From the NCBI GenBank assembly GCA_016744455.1, contig JADGEI010000002.1, positions 1 through 64,000 of the forward strand: 64,000 nucleotides of DNA, in the 5' to 3' direction. This document shows, one piece after another, positions 34,547-45,329 of this stretch. A model generated the notes under the pieces. It saw only the letters and a program-made list of their open reading frames with translations. It did no database searches and was not told where the DNA came from. Positions within the stretch are counted from its first letter, which is position 1. Every line of letters begins with the position of its first letter. The translations under genes and the position numbers were made by a program. This DNA comes from Alcanivoracaceae bacterium (GTDB lineage Bacteria; Pseudomonadota; Gammaproteobacteria; Xanthomonadales; Marinicellaceae).

Positions 34547-36970
34547 CTATTTTTTTGTTGGTGCTAGCAAGTTCAAGACACTGTGTCTTATACGTTGAGA
34601 TAGTAAGCGTTTAGCACCCATATAAAATGTCTTTAAATTTTCGGTAAATATGATCTTTCCTTCAGAATTGGTTTCAATAACATTTTCTGTTTTCAAATTA
34701 GAAATAAAATTTTTGAAAAGTGATTTATCGAAAAAATCTGGAGAATTAAATCCATATAACAAATTTAATTTACTTGCTGTTTTATGGCAAAGACTCTCAA
34801 GCTGTGGGGCGGTAATTTGTTCAGAACCGCTTTTACTCAGCACTGCTATTACAATAAAAAAACGTTCATAAGTTTGCATTAAGGCATTTGCAAGTACACG
34901 TAATTTTCCAGCCTCAATCGATCCACCAGTATACCTTTCCACCGTTCTATTTGCTGACTTTAAAACCTCTAGCTGTTTTAATACTTCGATAGTTTCCCTA
35001 CCATAAGCTACAAACTCTTCTTTACTCCAATGTAAATACAGCTCTTTTTTTACATAAGGATAAACAACTCCCATCAAGCGTAAAATTTCACGGCGTTGTA
35101 GTTGCTTTTGGTTGACCAGAGTCATGGCAATAAAAGAACTAGCTGCAAAAAGATGTAATATATTATTTCTGTAATAAGTTAACAAGATGCCTTGATCTTT
35201 TTTAACTCGTACAACATCACCAAGCTCATGTTTAACAACCTCTATAAAACCAAGTTCTATTCCCAAAGTAAAGATTTCATCCACAGTTAAACTGGTGGTG
35301 GTCACACGTGATGAATAAGGCAGTTTAGCTATTAACTGTTTATAGAATTCTATTTGTTGGGCTAAATTTTCCAAACCAGCTGAATGGTTAGGTGTTGACA
35401 ACAATGTTATAGCCAATAAGTTTATTGGGTTGACATGTGCAGCAGCATTTATTCGTTGCATGATTTCTTGTCCGCATTCATGAACAAGGTTTTTAAACCA
35501 TTCTGGCTTTTTATTGCCTTCTAGTGTGATGTTTCGCCAGTCTGGGTTATGCTTGTCTAGTAAGTCATCAAGCATTATAGCTTCTGAAAAATTTACTGTT
35601 AATCGACCATAGTCTTGCTTAAGTAACTTTCTGGCTTTTAATAAACCACCCAATGTTTCGCCTTTTTTAGATTTTCCACCTAACTCACTTTGGTAAGAGT
35701 TTCCTTCCATTAGTTTTTCATAATTTACATGGGCGGGTTGAAACATCAATGGTTTGTTGCGTTCATTCAAATAACTTTTTATCGTCATCGCCAACATACC
35801 CGCTTTGGGTTGTAATAAACGCCCTGTTCTACTACGTGTTCCTTCGATAAAATATTCGATTGAAACACCATGAGATAATAATGCGCTTAGGTATTCTGAA
35901 AAAATTGTTGAATACAGTGCCGAATTAAATGAGCGGCGAATAAAAAATGCACCACTTTTTCTTAAAATAGGGCCAATAACTGGCATATTTAAATTAATAC
36001 CTGCGGCAATATGTGGGGGCACTACCCCTCTTTCATGTAAAGCATATGACATTATCAGGTAGTCAATATGACTACGGTGGCATGGAGCATATATGACTTC
36101 ATATTTTTGAGATTTTGCTCTGAATTCTTCAAAGTGGTTAAATACTACGCCGTTATAAACATTGGTCCAAAATCGAGTTAACACTTTTGCAAACAAACTC
36201 ACTATAGAATAGGTGTAATTTGATGCAATTTCTTTAATAATTTTTCGTGCTTCCTTTTCAGCTTGGGTAGTGGTTATTTTTTTTCGTTTTGCGTAGTTTT
36301 TTATTTCCTGGTGAACTTTTGTGCGTTTTAAAATATTTTTTGCTACCGTTCTTCGATGAGACAAATCGGGACCAACCACTGAAGTTTTAATTCGATAAAA
36401 ATGCACTCGCAAAACTCTGGATAATTTTTTTGATAATTTTTCAGCTGAGTTAGAGTCGTCCATTGACCCGTTTAATAAAATTGGCTGACTAAACCTAAGC
36501 AAGGTGTTTTTACCATGAAACAAAATAGAGAAAAATTTTCTTAATCGGCCTCCTATTGACCACTGCTCTGAAAATAATATTTTGAAAATGCCGGCATTTT
36601 TACTAGGGGCCATACCAAGAAATACTGACACCGGAACCAGCTGTACGTGCTCTTTAGGGTTTTCCTTTAAAAAAGCCAGAATGGTTTCTAAATTATCTTG
36701 AAAGACCGAATAACTTGGTTTTCTATTCCAAAAACCCTTGAGCCTCTTATTTGCCATAACAGTTGTCAGCTTAGGCCAGTGTTCTGGAAGGTTTTTGTAA
36801 CCTAATTTATGGCTTTTACATTCTGTTTTAAGGACCAATCTAGAAACTAACGAATCCATATCTAAAACATAGATAATCGGCTTGTTTTGATTTATACCAA
36901 GACTTTCTAAATTATCAGGGATAATTTTAGCTTTGACTCTTAGGTAAAGAATTTTTGAAAGAATAGACAT
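34547..36970 (-). CDS. plsB: glycerol-3-phosphate acyltransferase
   Basis: This 807-residue enzyme catalyses the first acylation of glycerol-3-phosphate in phospholipid synthesis at the inner membrane. The acyltransferase motifs are HRSHID (298-303), GAFFIRR (about 340-346) and EGTRSRTG (376-383). Length and motif order match gammaproteobacterial PlsB. Confidence 0.95.
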   Translation of the reverse strand: MSILSKILYLRVKAKIIPDNLESLGINQNKPIIYVLDMDSLVSRLVLKTECKSHKLGYKNLPEHWPKLTTVMANKRLKGFWNRKPSYSVFQDNLETILAFLKENPKEHVQLVPVSVFLGMAPSKNAGIFKILFSEQWSIGGRLRKFFSILFHGKNTLLRFSQPILLNGSMDDSNSAEKLSKKLSRVLRVHFYRIKTSVVGPDLSHRRTVAKNILKRTKVHQEIKNYAKRKKITTTQAEKEARKIIKEIASNYTYSIVSLFAKVLTRFWTNVYNGVVFNHFEEFRAKSQKYEVIYAPCHRSHIDYLIMSYALHERGVVPPHIAAGINLNMPVIGPILRKSGAFFIRRSFNSALYSTIFSEYLSALLSHGVSIEYFIEGTRSRTGRLLQPKAGMLAMTIKSYLNERNKPLMFQPAHVNYEKLMEGNSYQSELGGKSKKGETLGGLLKARKLLKQDYGRLTVNFSEAIMLDDLLDKHNPDWRNITLEGNKKPEWFKNLVHECGQEIMQRINAAAHVNPINLLAITLLSTPNHSAGLENLAQQIEFYKQLIAKLPYSSRVTTTSLTVDEIFTLGIELGFIEVVKHELGDVVRVKKDQGILLTYYRNNILHLFAASSFIAMTLVNQKQLQRREILRLMGVVYPYVKKELYLHWSKEEFVAYGRETIEVLKQLEVLKSANRTVERYTGGSIEAGKLRVLANALMQTYERFFIVIAVLSKSGSEQITAPQLESLCHKTASKLNLLYGFNSPDFFDKSLFKNFISNLKTENVIETNSEGKIIFTENLKTFYMGAKRLLSQRIRHSVLNLLAPTKK

Positions 36971-37023
36971 GACAGAATAATGACCAGGAATAGCAATTAA
37001 ATCCTGGTCACATTATAAATTAC

Positions 37024-37836
37024 TTACTTATCAGCTACCCATTTGCCGTCTTTTTTAACCATTTTTACTTCTTGACTAAATGATTCGCCTAAAAATTTAT
37101 AGGCCATTTGCATGGTAGCGTTATCACCACTTGTATTAACATCAGAAACATTAATAGAACCAAGCAAATCATCTAATGAAATTCCATAAACACCCATAAT
37201 GTTTTTAGCTCCAGCCATTGCTAAACCCGCCTTATTCATGGCATCATCAAATGACATATTTTGTAAATCATCTAATGATTGCATATCTAAGCTTTTTGCA
37301 GTAGCTACAGCCGCTGAAATAGCCTTTCTTGTAACTTCTTCACTTAAGATATCATTTTCGCTAACAAAATCCATAAATGCATTGGCCACTTTTGTTACCG
37401 TATCTTTTTGTTCAGCAGGAATGTCTGTATTTGATTGTATAGCTTGAGACGCCATACCTTTGCCCATCATTAATAGCATTGGCAACTGTGTACGTGCCTG
37501 CTCTAACTGCGGTGTAACCATTGCCATTAATTGGTCTTCAGCGCCATCAGCTGTCAACATGCCCATCATTTGAGCAAATTGTGCTTTATCCGATTCAGAA
37601 GGTGACATTTTTGCTTTGTCAAATTCAGAAACGGCTTTTGTGTATTCTTCCTTACTCATGCTTGCTTGCATTAATGACTTGATGTCGTTATTTTTAAGTG
37701 ATTGCACCAATGCCATCATGGTGCCATCTGGTGAACTTGTATCCATCTTAGCTACTGATTTAGATTCATCTCCACCACAAGCTGACAATAACATCACTGC
37801 AAGTATTAGTATAAAAATTTGGCTTTGTTTTTTCAT
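37024..37836 (-). CDS. lipoprotein of unknown function
   Basis: This 270-residue protein has the lipobox LLSACGG (Cys at about 20) after a 19-residue signal. The mature part is helical, Met- and Ala-rich, and ends with a short domain FSQEVKMVKKDGKWVADK like those in DUF4878-type lipoproteins. It lies 53 bases upstream of plsB on the same strand. Function not known. Confidence 0.7.
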   Translation of the reverse strand: MKKQSQIFILILAVMLLSACGGDESKSVAKMDTSSPDGTMMALVQSLKNNDIKSLMQASMSKEEYTKAVSEFDKAKMSPSESDKAQFAQMMGMLTADGAEDQLMAMVTPQLEQARTQLPMLLMMGKGMASQAIQSNTDIPAEQKDTVTKVANAFMDFVSENDILSEEVTRKAISAAVATAKSLDMQSLDDLQNMSFDDAMNKAGLAMAGAKNIMGVYGISLDDLLGSINVSDVNTSGDNATMQMAYKFLGESFSQEVKMVKKDGKWVADK

Positions 37837-37915
37837 TTTGAATTTCTCTTAATTGATTAACGTAATCGCTTATTATCTCTTAAACCGCATGTTCAACTCA
37901 ATAAATTGACATAAA

Positions 37916-39241
37916 TTATAAAATATAACGGGACAAATCCTCATCTTGAGCTAGTTCTGAAAGGTTTTTATCGACATGTTTAGCGTCGATACAATATTTC
38001 TCACCTGCTTTATCTGAACTAATAAATGAAATTTCATCCAACAATCGTTCTAATACAGTATGCAATCTTCTTGCTCCAATATTTTCAGTTTTTTCATTAA
38101 CCGAAAAAGACACTTCTGCAATTCTTTTAATGCCATCTTCTGTAAAATCCAACTCAACACCTTCTGTACCCATTAAGGCAACGTATTGCTCAGTTAATGA
38201 TGATTCAGGTTCAACAAGAATTCTAGCAAAATCGTTAGCTGTTAATGCCCTTAATTCCACACGTATAGGGAGCCGGCCTTGTAACTCAGGAATTAAATCT
38301 GATGGCTTTGCTAAATGGAAAGCGCCCGAAGAAATAAACAACATATGATCTGTTTTTATCATGCCATAACGAGTATTAACAGTAGACCCTTCAATAAGAG
38401 GCAGCAAATCACGTTGTACTCCTTCTCGAGAAACCTCCCCACCAGAACCGTGTGACTTAGCTACTTTGTCAATTTCATCAATAAATATAATACCATTTTG
38501 CTCGGCATTTGTAATGGCTGTTTGTCTTATTTCGTCTTCATTGATCATTTTTGCCGCTTCTTCATCTTGCAAAATTGGCAATGCTTTTTTTATAGTGAAT
38601 TTTTTCTTGTTGGTTTTTTTCTTCCCCATGTTTTCAAACATGCCTTGCAGTTGGTCTGTCATTTCTTCCATACCTGGAGGAGCCATTATTTCGACACCTA
38701 CATTCGCAGACACATCTATTTCAATTTCTTTGTCGTCCAACTCACCATTACGTAGCTTAAGGAGAAATTTGGCCCTTGTTGTATCATTTGATGAATCAAC
38801 TTCTTCACCAGGGATAGGAGAGGGTGCTTTTGGTATCAAATAATCAAGCACTCTTTGTTCAGCAGCACTTTCTGCTCTAGCTTTCACTTTTGCTGTCGCT
38901 TGTTCTCGATTCATTTTAATCGAAGATTCAACTAAATCCCGAATAATGGACTCTACGTCTTTACCAACATAGCCGACTTCAGTAAATTTTGTAGCCTCTA
39001 TTTTAATAAATGGCGCATCAGCTAAAATAGCTAAACGGCGAGCAATTTCAGTTTTGCCAACACCTGTTGGTCCAATCATTAAAATATTCTTAGGTGTGAT
39101 TTCATTGCGGATTTCTTTTGGTAACTGCATTCTGCGCCAACGATTACGAAGTGCTATGGCCACAGCGCGTTTAGCTGCATTTTGCCCAATAATGTGCTTA
39201 TCTAATTCTTGTACGATTTCTCTTGGAGTCATGTTTGACAT
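37916..39241 (-). CDS. hslU: HslU ATPase subunit of the HslUV protease
   Basis: This 441-residue AAA+ unfoldase has Walker A GPTGVGKT (57-64), Walker [11 protein letters not shown] at about 245-254, and [12 protein letters not shown]. The C-terminal tail SRYIL is the segment that inserts into HslV. It unfolds substrates for HslV and follows hslV by eight bases in the same operon. Confidence 0.97.
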   Translation of the reverse strand: MSNMTPREIVQELDKHIIGQNAAKRAVAIALRNRWRRMQLPKEIRNEITPKNILMIGPTGVGKTEIARRLAILADAPFIKIEATKFTEVGYVGKDVESIIRDLVESSIKMNREQATAKVKARAESAAEQRVLDYLIPKAPSPIPGEEVDSSNDTTRAKFLLKLRNGELDDKEIEIDVSANVGVEIMAPPGMEEMTDQLQGMFENMGKKKTNKKKFTIKKALPILQDEEAAKMINEDEIRQTAITNAEQNGIIFIDEIDKVAKSHGSGGEVSREGVQRDLLPLIEGSTVNTRYGMIKTDHMLFISSGAFHLAKPSDLIPELQGRLPIRVELRALTANDFARILVEPESSLTEQYVALMGTEGVELDFTEDGIKRIAEVSFSVNEKTENIGARRLHTVLERLLDEISFISSDKAGEKYCIDAKHVDKNLSELAQDEDLSRYIL

Positions 39242-39249
39242 ATTTTTTC

Positions 39250-39804
39250 CTAGTCTTTATTTAGTTCTTCTATGGTTTGGTTTTTATTGGTATAGATACA
39301 GATATCTGCAGCAATATCCAGTGATTTTTCAACTATCTCTTTGGCTGTCAAATCTGTGTTACGCATTAACGCCATCGCAGCTGATTGAGCAAAAGCTCCG
39401 CCGGATCCAATAGCTATAAGCCCATGTTCTGGCTCAATCACATCACCATTACCCGAGATAATTAATGAAGTCTCCTTATCTGCAACTGCTAATAACGCCT
39501 CCAGACGTCCCAACCTCCTGTCTGTCCGCCATTCTTTGGCCATTTCCACAGCAGAACGCACCAAATGCCCCGAATGTTTCTCCAGCTTGCTTTCAAAAAT
39601 TTCAAATAGAGTGAATGCATCCGCAGTAGCTCCTGCAAAACCTGCTATGACCTCATTTCTATAAAGCCTTCTAACTTTTCGTGCGTTACTTTTCATAACT
39701 GTATTACCAAGTGTTACTTGGCCATCGCCACCAATCACAACTTGATTACCCTTTCTAAATCCCACAATTGTGGTTCCCCTATAAGCGTGCATACTTTGCG
39801 TCAT
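39250..39804 (-). CDS. hslV: HslV peptidase subunit
   Basis: This 184-residue proteasome-type peptidase has its catalytic Thr in [13 protein letters not shown] ten-residue prosequence precedes the TT pair and must be removed, as in several gammaproteobacteria. [11 protein letters not shown], with the Lys in [12 protein letters not shown], completes the site. First gene of hslVU, behind a sigma-32-like promoter. Confidence 0.97.
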   Translation of the reverse strand: MTQSMHAYRGTTIVGFRKGNQVVIGGDGQVTLGNTVMKSNARKVRRLYRNEVIAGFAGATADAFTLFEIFESKLEKHSGHLVRSAVEMAKEWRTDRRLGRLEALLAVADKETSLIISGNGDVIEPEHGLIAIGSGGAFAQSAAMALMRNTDLTAKEIVEKSLDIAADICIYTNKNQTIEELNKD

Positions 39805-39833
39805 TTCTATTCCAATAAATTACAGATTTATTT

Positions 39834-39861
39834 ATTTTGGGTTTTATATTTTATTTTCAAG
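39834..39861 (-). promoter_or_regulatory. heat-shock (sigma-32-like) promoter of hslVU
   Basis: On the minus strand CTTGAAA (complement of 39855-39861) is followed after 13 bases by CCCAAAAT (complement of 39834-39841). This is close to the sigma-32 consensus CTTGAAA-N11-16-CCCCATNT, and hslVU is a heat-shock operon in Escherichia coli. The -10-like box lies 29 bases before the hslV ATG. Confidence 0.6.
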
Positions 39862-39901
39862 CTTTTGTTGGTAAACTTAAAGACAATTCTCATTGGTAAA
39901 T

Positions 39902-42900
39902 ATGTTGCCCACACGTGTTTTAATACTCTTATTGTTTTTGCTAGCCTTTCAATTACAAGCCGCAACAGATGTTATTAATGAAAAATTTATACCTGTGTCA
40001 CCTTATACAACTAAACAAGGCTTGGCCAGCAATGACATCCAAGATGTGGTGCAAGATAACGAAGGCTTTATATGGCTGGCAACTTCAAGGGGGTTATCAC
40101 GGTTCGATTCTTCAACTTTCACCAACTTTATATACGACAAATCGGACCCACAATCACTGCCTGATAACTTTGTAGAAAACCTACTCATAATGCCAGATAA
40201 CCAGCTATGGAGTTCAATATATGAAATTGGCATTTCAATTTTTGACACAAAAAACCAAATAGCAACAAGCGTAAAAAACTCCAACTCAACGCTTTTTAAA
40301 TTACCTAACAAGAACTTGTTAGGTATAGCCAAAGACAAAAACAATAATGTCTGGTTGTCCTTATACGGAAAAGGTATATATAAATGGGATTTAATTACAA
40401 AACAGTTCACTAAGCACCTTGATAGTGACGACAATGCATGGTTACAATCAAAAAAAACATTTGAAACATTCATTGATTCGAAAAACAGATTATGGGTCTG
40501 CACCATTGATTCTTTGGTTTTTAGGTACGACATTGATACGGGCCAATCTAAACAATTTAACTTTTCAATCGATGCTAATAATCCACTATCAAATCCCATT
40601 TATGGGTTTACTGAATCAAAAAGGGGGGAAATATTTGCTGGTGGCTACTCTGGTGTCTTTAAATACAATGAAAAATTGAAAACTTTTAATGAAATCGTTT
40701 CTCAATCCAGTATTTCCAAATATTATAATGGTAAACGTACATCGGTTCGAAGTTTGTTGGTAGACTCCAGTGACAATTTATGGATAGGTACAACCTCATC
40801 GCTGTTGCAATACTCAAAAGGCAAACTGTACCGTATCAATATATTTGAGGATGGTCAAGTGATTGAGAAAAAAGGGTGGGCCGTACACTCTTTACTAGAA
40901 GGAAAAGACGGAAACATTTGGGTGGGTACAGAAGGGATGGGGTTATTAAAATTTTCAGCAGACTGGAATCGCTACCATGTCTATATTTCAGATAATACTG
41001 AGCCAATTGACATGCGCAGAGCATTTCTCTATAAAGATAAGCTTTGGATTGTGCACCCTTCTTCAAGAGTAGATTTATTATCAATCAAAAACAACAAATT
41101 AAGCCGCGTTCGATCCTTCAAGCCACAATTAGGTGAAAACATAATTCGTATTGATACTATTTATCAAGATCATGATGATTATTTTTGGATAAGCACTCTC
41201 AACGGTATTCATAAAGTGAATACACATACAGGAGTATCGTTACGTTTAAAGGACCCAAAAGAAAAAAAATTGGGGAATATTAAACATTTCCACAAGGCAA
41301 AAAACAACCTTTTTTATTTTGACCTATACAGTGAAGAAATTGGTTTTTTTAATCCAAAAAACATGCAAGCTCATTTAATACAAAACACCGAAGAAAATCA
41401 CTTAAAGGGCACCCTCATATCGCAAATAAGCGATGGTTCGGATAACAACATTTGGTTGGCAACTGATTATGGTATTGAAACTATTGACCTTGAAAAACAC
41501 AAGTTTGGTCATGTTTTTCAAACATCAAAAGGAGAAAACATAAGTAGCTTTTATATTGATGAAAACCAAAAAAATGTATGGATAATAAAAAACGGGGGGC
41601 TCTTCAATCTAAAATGGAAAGACAATATTCTTGTTAAACAAGATAATAAATACATTAATATTTTACCCAAGATTAAATTTAAAAAAATAAAACGTTTTAA
41701 AGGGAAAAAACTCATAATTACCTCTGATGAAAGTGGATTAATTGAGATAGATGTAGACACTTTAGATTATACAATAATAACAAAAGAAAATGGTTTACCA
41801 TCAAATACCATAAAAGAGGTGCTGTTTTATGATGGCAATCCTGTCATTATTACTGAGTCTGGTATTGCTATAAAAAACGCATCTTACCAAGAAACTAAAA
41901 GCCACAAACCCGTTCTTATAATTGACAAAATCACGATTGGGGAAACCAGTATATCCACTGTAGATTCCCACAAAATAATTCTCAATCATGATTATGGCTC
42001 TTTAAACTTTGATGTTACCCTTCTTTCCTATGCAAGCACATCAACCATTGAATACCAATACAAATTAAACGGAGCAAGTAATAAATGGATAAACTCCGGA
42101 ACAGATAATAAATTTTCTTTTTTAAATTTAAAAGGCGGTAATTATTCATTTCAAATAAAGGGAAGAAGCAATTATGGTCAATGGTCTGACGTAGTGTCTT
42201 TTCCTTTTAAGGTTAAACCGCACCCTTGGAAAACATTGTGGGCGTATCTATTTTATCTGTTATTAATTTTTTTACTGTTGTTTTGGTTTATGTACCTGTA
42301 CAAAAGAAAAATTTTATATGAGCATGAAATAACCAAACAACAAGCCAAAAAAGACATCGCCAATGCTGCAAGTAAAGCAAAAAGTGATTTTTTAGCTCGC
42401 GTTAGCCATGAAGTTCGTACACCCTTAAATGGCGTATTAGGCATGAGTGAATTAATGCAAAGTACGAACTTGGATGATGAACAAAAAATATATAATGAAA
42501 CCATTAACACTTCAGGAAATCACTTATTAGATATTATCAATGATATTTTAGACCTTTCTAAAATTGAATCTGGTAAGCTCGAGATGGAGTTACATGAATT
42601 TGACTTGTTAGTGTTAGTTGATGAAGTTATAGGTACTTTTGCTTCACAATCAAGGCAGAAAAACCTATTATTTACTTGTTTATTTAATCACGATATTATC
42701 AGGTATCGAATTGGTGACATAATTCGTATTAAACAAGTTTTGTTTAATTTGCTAAGTAATGCCTTTAAGTTCACTCGAAAAGGCGAGATCAAACTCACTA
42801 TTAAAAATTCTAAGGTACTGGAAAACAGCATAAATATCGTCGTAGAAGACACTGGTATCGGATTAAACAATGATACTATTGACGATTTGTTCAAACCTTT

Positions 42901-43807
42901 TATCCAAGCCGACTCTGCTATTACCCGCAAATATGGTGGTACGGGATTGGGTTTGGCAATTGTTAAACAATTAGCTGAAAAAATGCATGGCAATATAAGC
43001 GCCATAAATAAAACTTCCGGAGGAAGTATATTTACCCTGGAAATACCGCTAAAACTTAATACTAACAAGCGGATAAAACAACCAAACAATCCAACGACTC
43101 ATTCATGCCTGTTTATACAGCAATCAAGCCTAAAACTAAGCCTAAAAGAATATTTCAAAATACTAAAAATAGAATGTGGCACTGAAATCAATAGAGCCAC
43201 ATCGTGTGTTTTTATTGACACTTTTAATACCCTAAATGAGAGCCAATGTATTCAATTAGAACTAGCTAAAAAATTTGGAACCCAGGTAGTGTTTATGGGG
43301 TTTGAATTAAATAACCCCCTATATAATGTAAATGACTACAATAACTGGCACCTTATCGCCCCACCAATAACATCTAAAAAATTAATTAAACTATGCGAAA
43401 CTGGAGTAGAGGATGTTGATAATTCAATTATTTCAAGTCCTAATACTGCTAAGCTAGTATTAAAAATCCTGGTAGTTGAAGACAATGTCATCAACCAACA
43501 AGTCAGCATAGAAATGCTAGAAAGAATGGGGCATATGGTTGACATTGTTGACAATGCAGAAGAAGCTCTTATCATGCTAGACAGAAATGAATATAATTTA
43601 TTGATGACAGACTACCATCTTCCTGGAATGGATGGCCTTCATTTGATTAAAAGCTGGAGCAATCCACAATCGATACCAGTTATTATAGTTACAGCGGATT
43701 TAACTGATGATGTTATACAACAATGTGAAAAATTAGAATTATACAATATAGTTGCTAAACCATTTACACAACAAGCATTGTTTTCTGCAATTGAAAAAGC
43801 GTTGTAA
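39902..43807 (+). CDS. hybrid two-component sensor with periplasmic propeller
   Basis: This protein has about 1301 residues. After a signal peptide (VLILLLFLLAFQLQA) comes a large periplasmic part built of beta-propeller repeats (GFIWLATSRGLSRFD, NLWIGTTSSLLQYS, GNIWVGTEGMGLLKF), then a Y_Y_Y domain (NYSFQIKGRSNYGQWSD). One membrane helix lies at about 780-800. The kinase core follows with the phosphorylatable His in ARVSHEVRTPLNG (about 837), NLLSNAFKF (about 950) and GGTGLGLAIVKQL (about 1013). A receiver domain with the Asp in LLMTDYHLPGMDG (about 1236) ends the chain. Such HTCS-like sensors often detect polysaccharide products in Bacteroidetes, but those carry AraC domains; here the output DNA-binding domain is absent, so a separate partner is needed. 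Start ATG 39902, not the TTG at 39893. Confidence 0.9.
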   Translation: MLPTRVLILLLFLLAFQLQAATDVINEKFIPVSPYTTKQGLASNDIQDVVQDNEGFIWLATSRGLSRFDSSTFTNFIYDKSDPQSLPDNFVENLLIMPDNQLWSSIYEIGISIFDTKNQIATSVKNSNSTLFKLPNKNLLGIAKDKNNNVWLSLYGKGIYKWDLITKQFTKHLDSDDNAWLQSKKTFETFIDSKNRLWVCTIDSLVFRYDIDTGQSKQFNFSIDANNPLSNPIYGFTESKRGEIFAGGYSGVFKYNEKLKTFNEIVSQSSISKYYNGKRTSVRSLLVDSSDNLWIGTTSSLLQYSKGKLYRINIFEDGQVIEKKGWAVHSLLEGKDGNIWVGTEGMGLLKFSADWNRYHVYISDNTEPIDMRRAFLYKDKLWIVHPSSRVDLLSIKNNKLSRVRSFKPQLGENIIRIDTIYQDHDDYFWISTLNGIHKVNTHTGVSLRLKDPKEKKLGNIKHFHKAKNNLFYFDLYSEEIGFFNPKNMQAHLIQNTEENHLKGTLISQISDGSDNNIWLATDYGIETIDLEKHKFGHVFQTSKGENISSFYIDENQKNVWIIKNGGLFNLKWKDNILVKQDNKYINILPKIKFKKIKRFKGKKLIITSDESGLIEIDVDTLDYTIITKENGLPSNTIKEVLFYDGNPVIITESGIAIKNASYQETKSHKPVLIIDKITIGETSISTVDSHKIILNHDYGSLNFDVTLLSYASTSTIEYQYKLNGASNKWINSGTDNKFSFLNLKGGNYSFQIKGRSNYGQWSDVVSFPFKVKPHPWKTLWAYLFYLLLIFLLLFWFMYLYKRKILYEHEITKQQAKKDIANAASKAKSDFLARVSHEVRTPLNGVLGMSELMQSTNLDDEQKIYNETINTSGNHLLDIINDILDLSKIESGKLEMELHEFDLLVLVDEVIGTFASQSRQKNLLFTCLFNHDIIRYRIGDIIRIKQVLFNLLSNAFKFTRKGEIKLTIKNSKVLENSINIVVEDTGIGLNNDTIDDLFKPFIQADSAITRKYGGTGLGLAIVKQLAEKMHGNISAINKTSGGSIFTLEIPLKLNTNKRIKQPNNPTTHSCLFIQQSSLKLSLKEYFKILKIECGTEINRATSCVFIDTFNTLNESQCIQLELAKKFGTQVVFMGFELNNPLYNVNDYNNWHLIAPPITSKKLIKLCETGVEDVDNSIISSPNTAKLVLKILVVEDNVINQQVSIEMLERMGHMVDIVDNAEEALIMLDRNEYNLLMTDYHLPGMDGLHLIKSWSNPQSIPVIIVTADLTDDVIQQCEKLELYNIVAKPFTQQALFSAIEKAL

Positions 43808-43860
43808 TAACATATATTTTTTGTTAATCTGTAACCTCTTTCATCTTCTAAAAATACAAT

Positions 43861-45093
43861 ATGTCATTATTTGATATGGTCGCCTTGCTACTAACTTTGG
43901 CAGCAATATTCTCCCTGATTAACTATAAAACAATTAAGTTACCAAATGGAATAGGCATAATGTTAATAGGTCTATTAATGTCAATTGCCTTAATTCTTAC
44001 GAATAAAATTGGCTGGTTTTCTACCGACAGTATCCAACATATATTTTCTCAAATAGATTTTAATGATACTGTGCTTAATGGCATGCTAAGTTTTTTATTG
44101 TTCGCTGGGGCCTTACATGTCAATATAAATCGATTAGCTGAATTAGCTGACACCATAGCTATCTTAGCAACCATAGGTGTTGCCATATCATCGGCTATTG
44201 TTTCATTTGTTGCTTATTATATATTCAATGGTTTAGGCATAGAAATATCTTATATTTATTGTTTATTATTTGGTGTTTTAATTTCTCCGACAGACCCAAT
44301 TGCAGTCATGGGCATATTAAAAAAAATTGGCGCCCCTAAATCAATAGAAGTAAAAATAACGGGAGAATCCTTGTTTAATGATGGTGTTGCTGTTGTATTT
44401 TTTATAGTTGTATTAGAAATTGCCACAGGGCAAAGTGAAGCGTCATTTAAACACATCAGTTTATTATTTGCCAAAGAAGCAATCGGAGGTGCTATCTATG
44501 GCTTTGTAATTGGATACATTGCATACTTATTATTAAAGGCCGTGGATGATTATCAAGTTGAGGTCCTTATCACATTAGCTTTAGTGACTGGAGGTTATTC
44601 ACTAGCTCAGCATTTACATATCTCTGGACCTATTGCTATTGTTGTTGCGGGCTTAATGATTGGTAATCGAGGTAGAAAACTTGCTATGAGTGAGAACACT
44701 AGAAAACGCCTCGATGATTTTTGGGAGCTAATTGATGAAATTTTAAATGCTTTGTTATTTTTACTAATTGGTGTAGAGCTATTAATTATTCAAATTTCTC
44801 AAAGTTATATTATTGCTGCCTTGCTAATCATCCCAACAGTTCTATTATCGCGTTTTATTAGTGTAGGTTTCCCTGTTGCCTTATTAAAATTTAAGAACTC
44901 TTATTCACCTCATGCAATAAAAATCCTCACTTGGGGCGGATTACGTGGTGGCATTTCAGTTGCACTAGCTCTATCAATCCCTGCAGGTACATGGCGAGAT
45001 CCTTTATTAACAGCAACCTATGCCGTGGTAATATTTAGTATATTAGTACAAGGTTTAACCATTGGAAAAGTAGCAGCCATGGCTAAAAAATAA
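43861..45093 (+). CDS. CPA1-family sodium/proton antiporter
   Basis: This 410-residue protein has about 12 hydrophobic segments. The family motif LISPTDPIAV (Asp at about 146) and GESLFNDGVAVVFF (Asn-Asp pair at about 170) form the ion-binding core of NhaP/NHE-type antiporters, and GGLRGGISVALALSIP near the end is also typical. It exchanges Na+ or K+ for protons at the inner membrane. Confidence 0.88.
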   Translation: MSLFDMVALLLTLAAIFSLINYKTIKLPNGIGIMLIGLLMSIALILTNKIGWFSTDSIQHIFSQIDFNDTVLNGMLSFLLFAGALHVNINRLAELADTIAILATIGVAISSAIVSFVAYYIFNGLGIEISYIYCLLFGVLISPTDPIAVMGILKKIGAPKSIEVKITGESLFNDGVAVVFFIVVLEIATGQSEASFKHISLLFAKEAIGGAIYGFVIGYIAYLLLKAVDDYQVEVLITLALVTGGYSLAQHLHISGPIAIVVAGLMIGNRGRKLAMSENTRKRLDDFWELIDEILNALLFLLIGVELLIIQISQSYIIAALLIIPTVLLSRFISVGFPVALLKFKNSYSPHAIKILTWGGLRGGISVALALSIPAGTWRDPLLTATYAVVIFSILVQGLTIGKVAAMAKK

Positions 45094-45132
45094 AATTAAT
45101 TCACTATTTCATACAGTTACGAAAATTAACTG

Positions 45133-45160
45133 TTGCAATTTATAAACTTAGTGTTAAAAT
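45133..45160 (+). promoter_or_regulatory. promoter of the initiator tRNA gene
   Basis: TTGCAA (45133-45138) and TAAAAT (45155-45160) are separated by 16 bases and lie 15 bases before the tRNA. The stretch CTCCCCC downstream of the -10 box resembles the G+C-rich discriminator of stringently controlled stable-RNA promoters. Confidence 0.6.
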
Positions 45161-45175
45161 TCTCCCCCTTGATGA

Positions 45176-45252
<77 letters not shown>

Positions 45253-45286
45253 AATAAATACTGGTGTTTTTTTAACGCCAGCTGAT

Positions 45287-45311
45287 AAAGGCTCCTGTAG
45301 GGGCCTTTTTT
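45287..45311 (+). terminator. intrinsic terminator/attenuator between metY and rimP
   Basis: AAAGGCTCC (45287-45295) pairs with GGGGCCTTT (45300-45308), with one G-U pair, around a TGTA loop, followed by T residues. In the classical metY-nusA-infB operon, part of the transcription reads through such sites into rimP. Confidence 0.8.
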
Positions 45312-45329
45312 GATTGTAAATTTAATATT

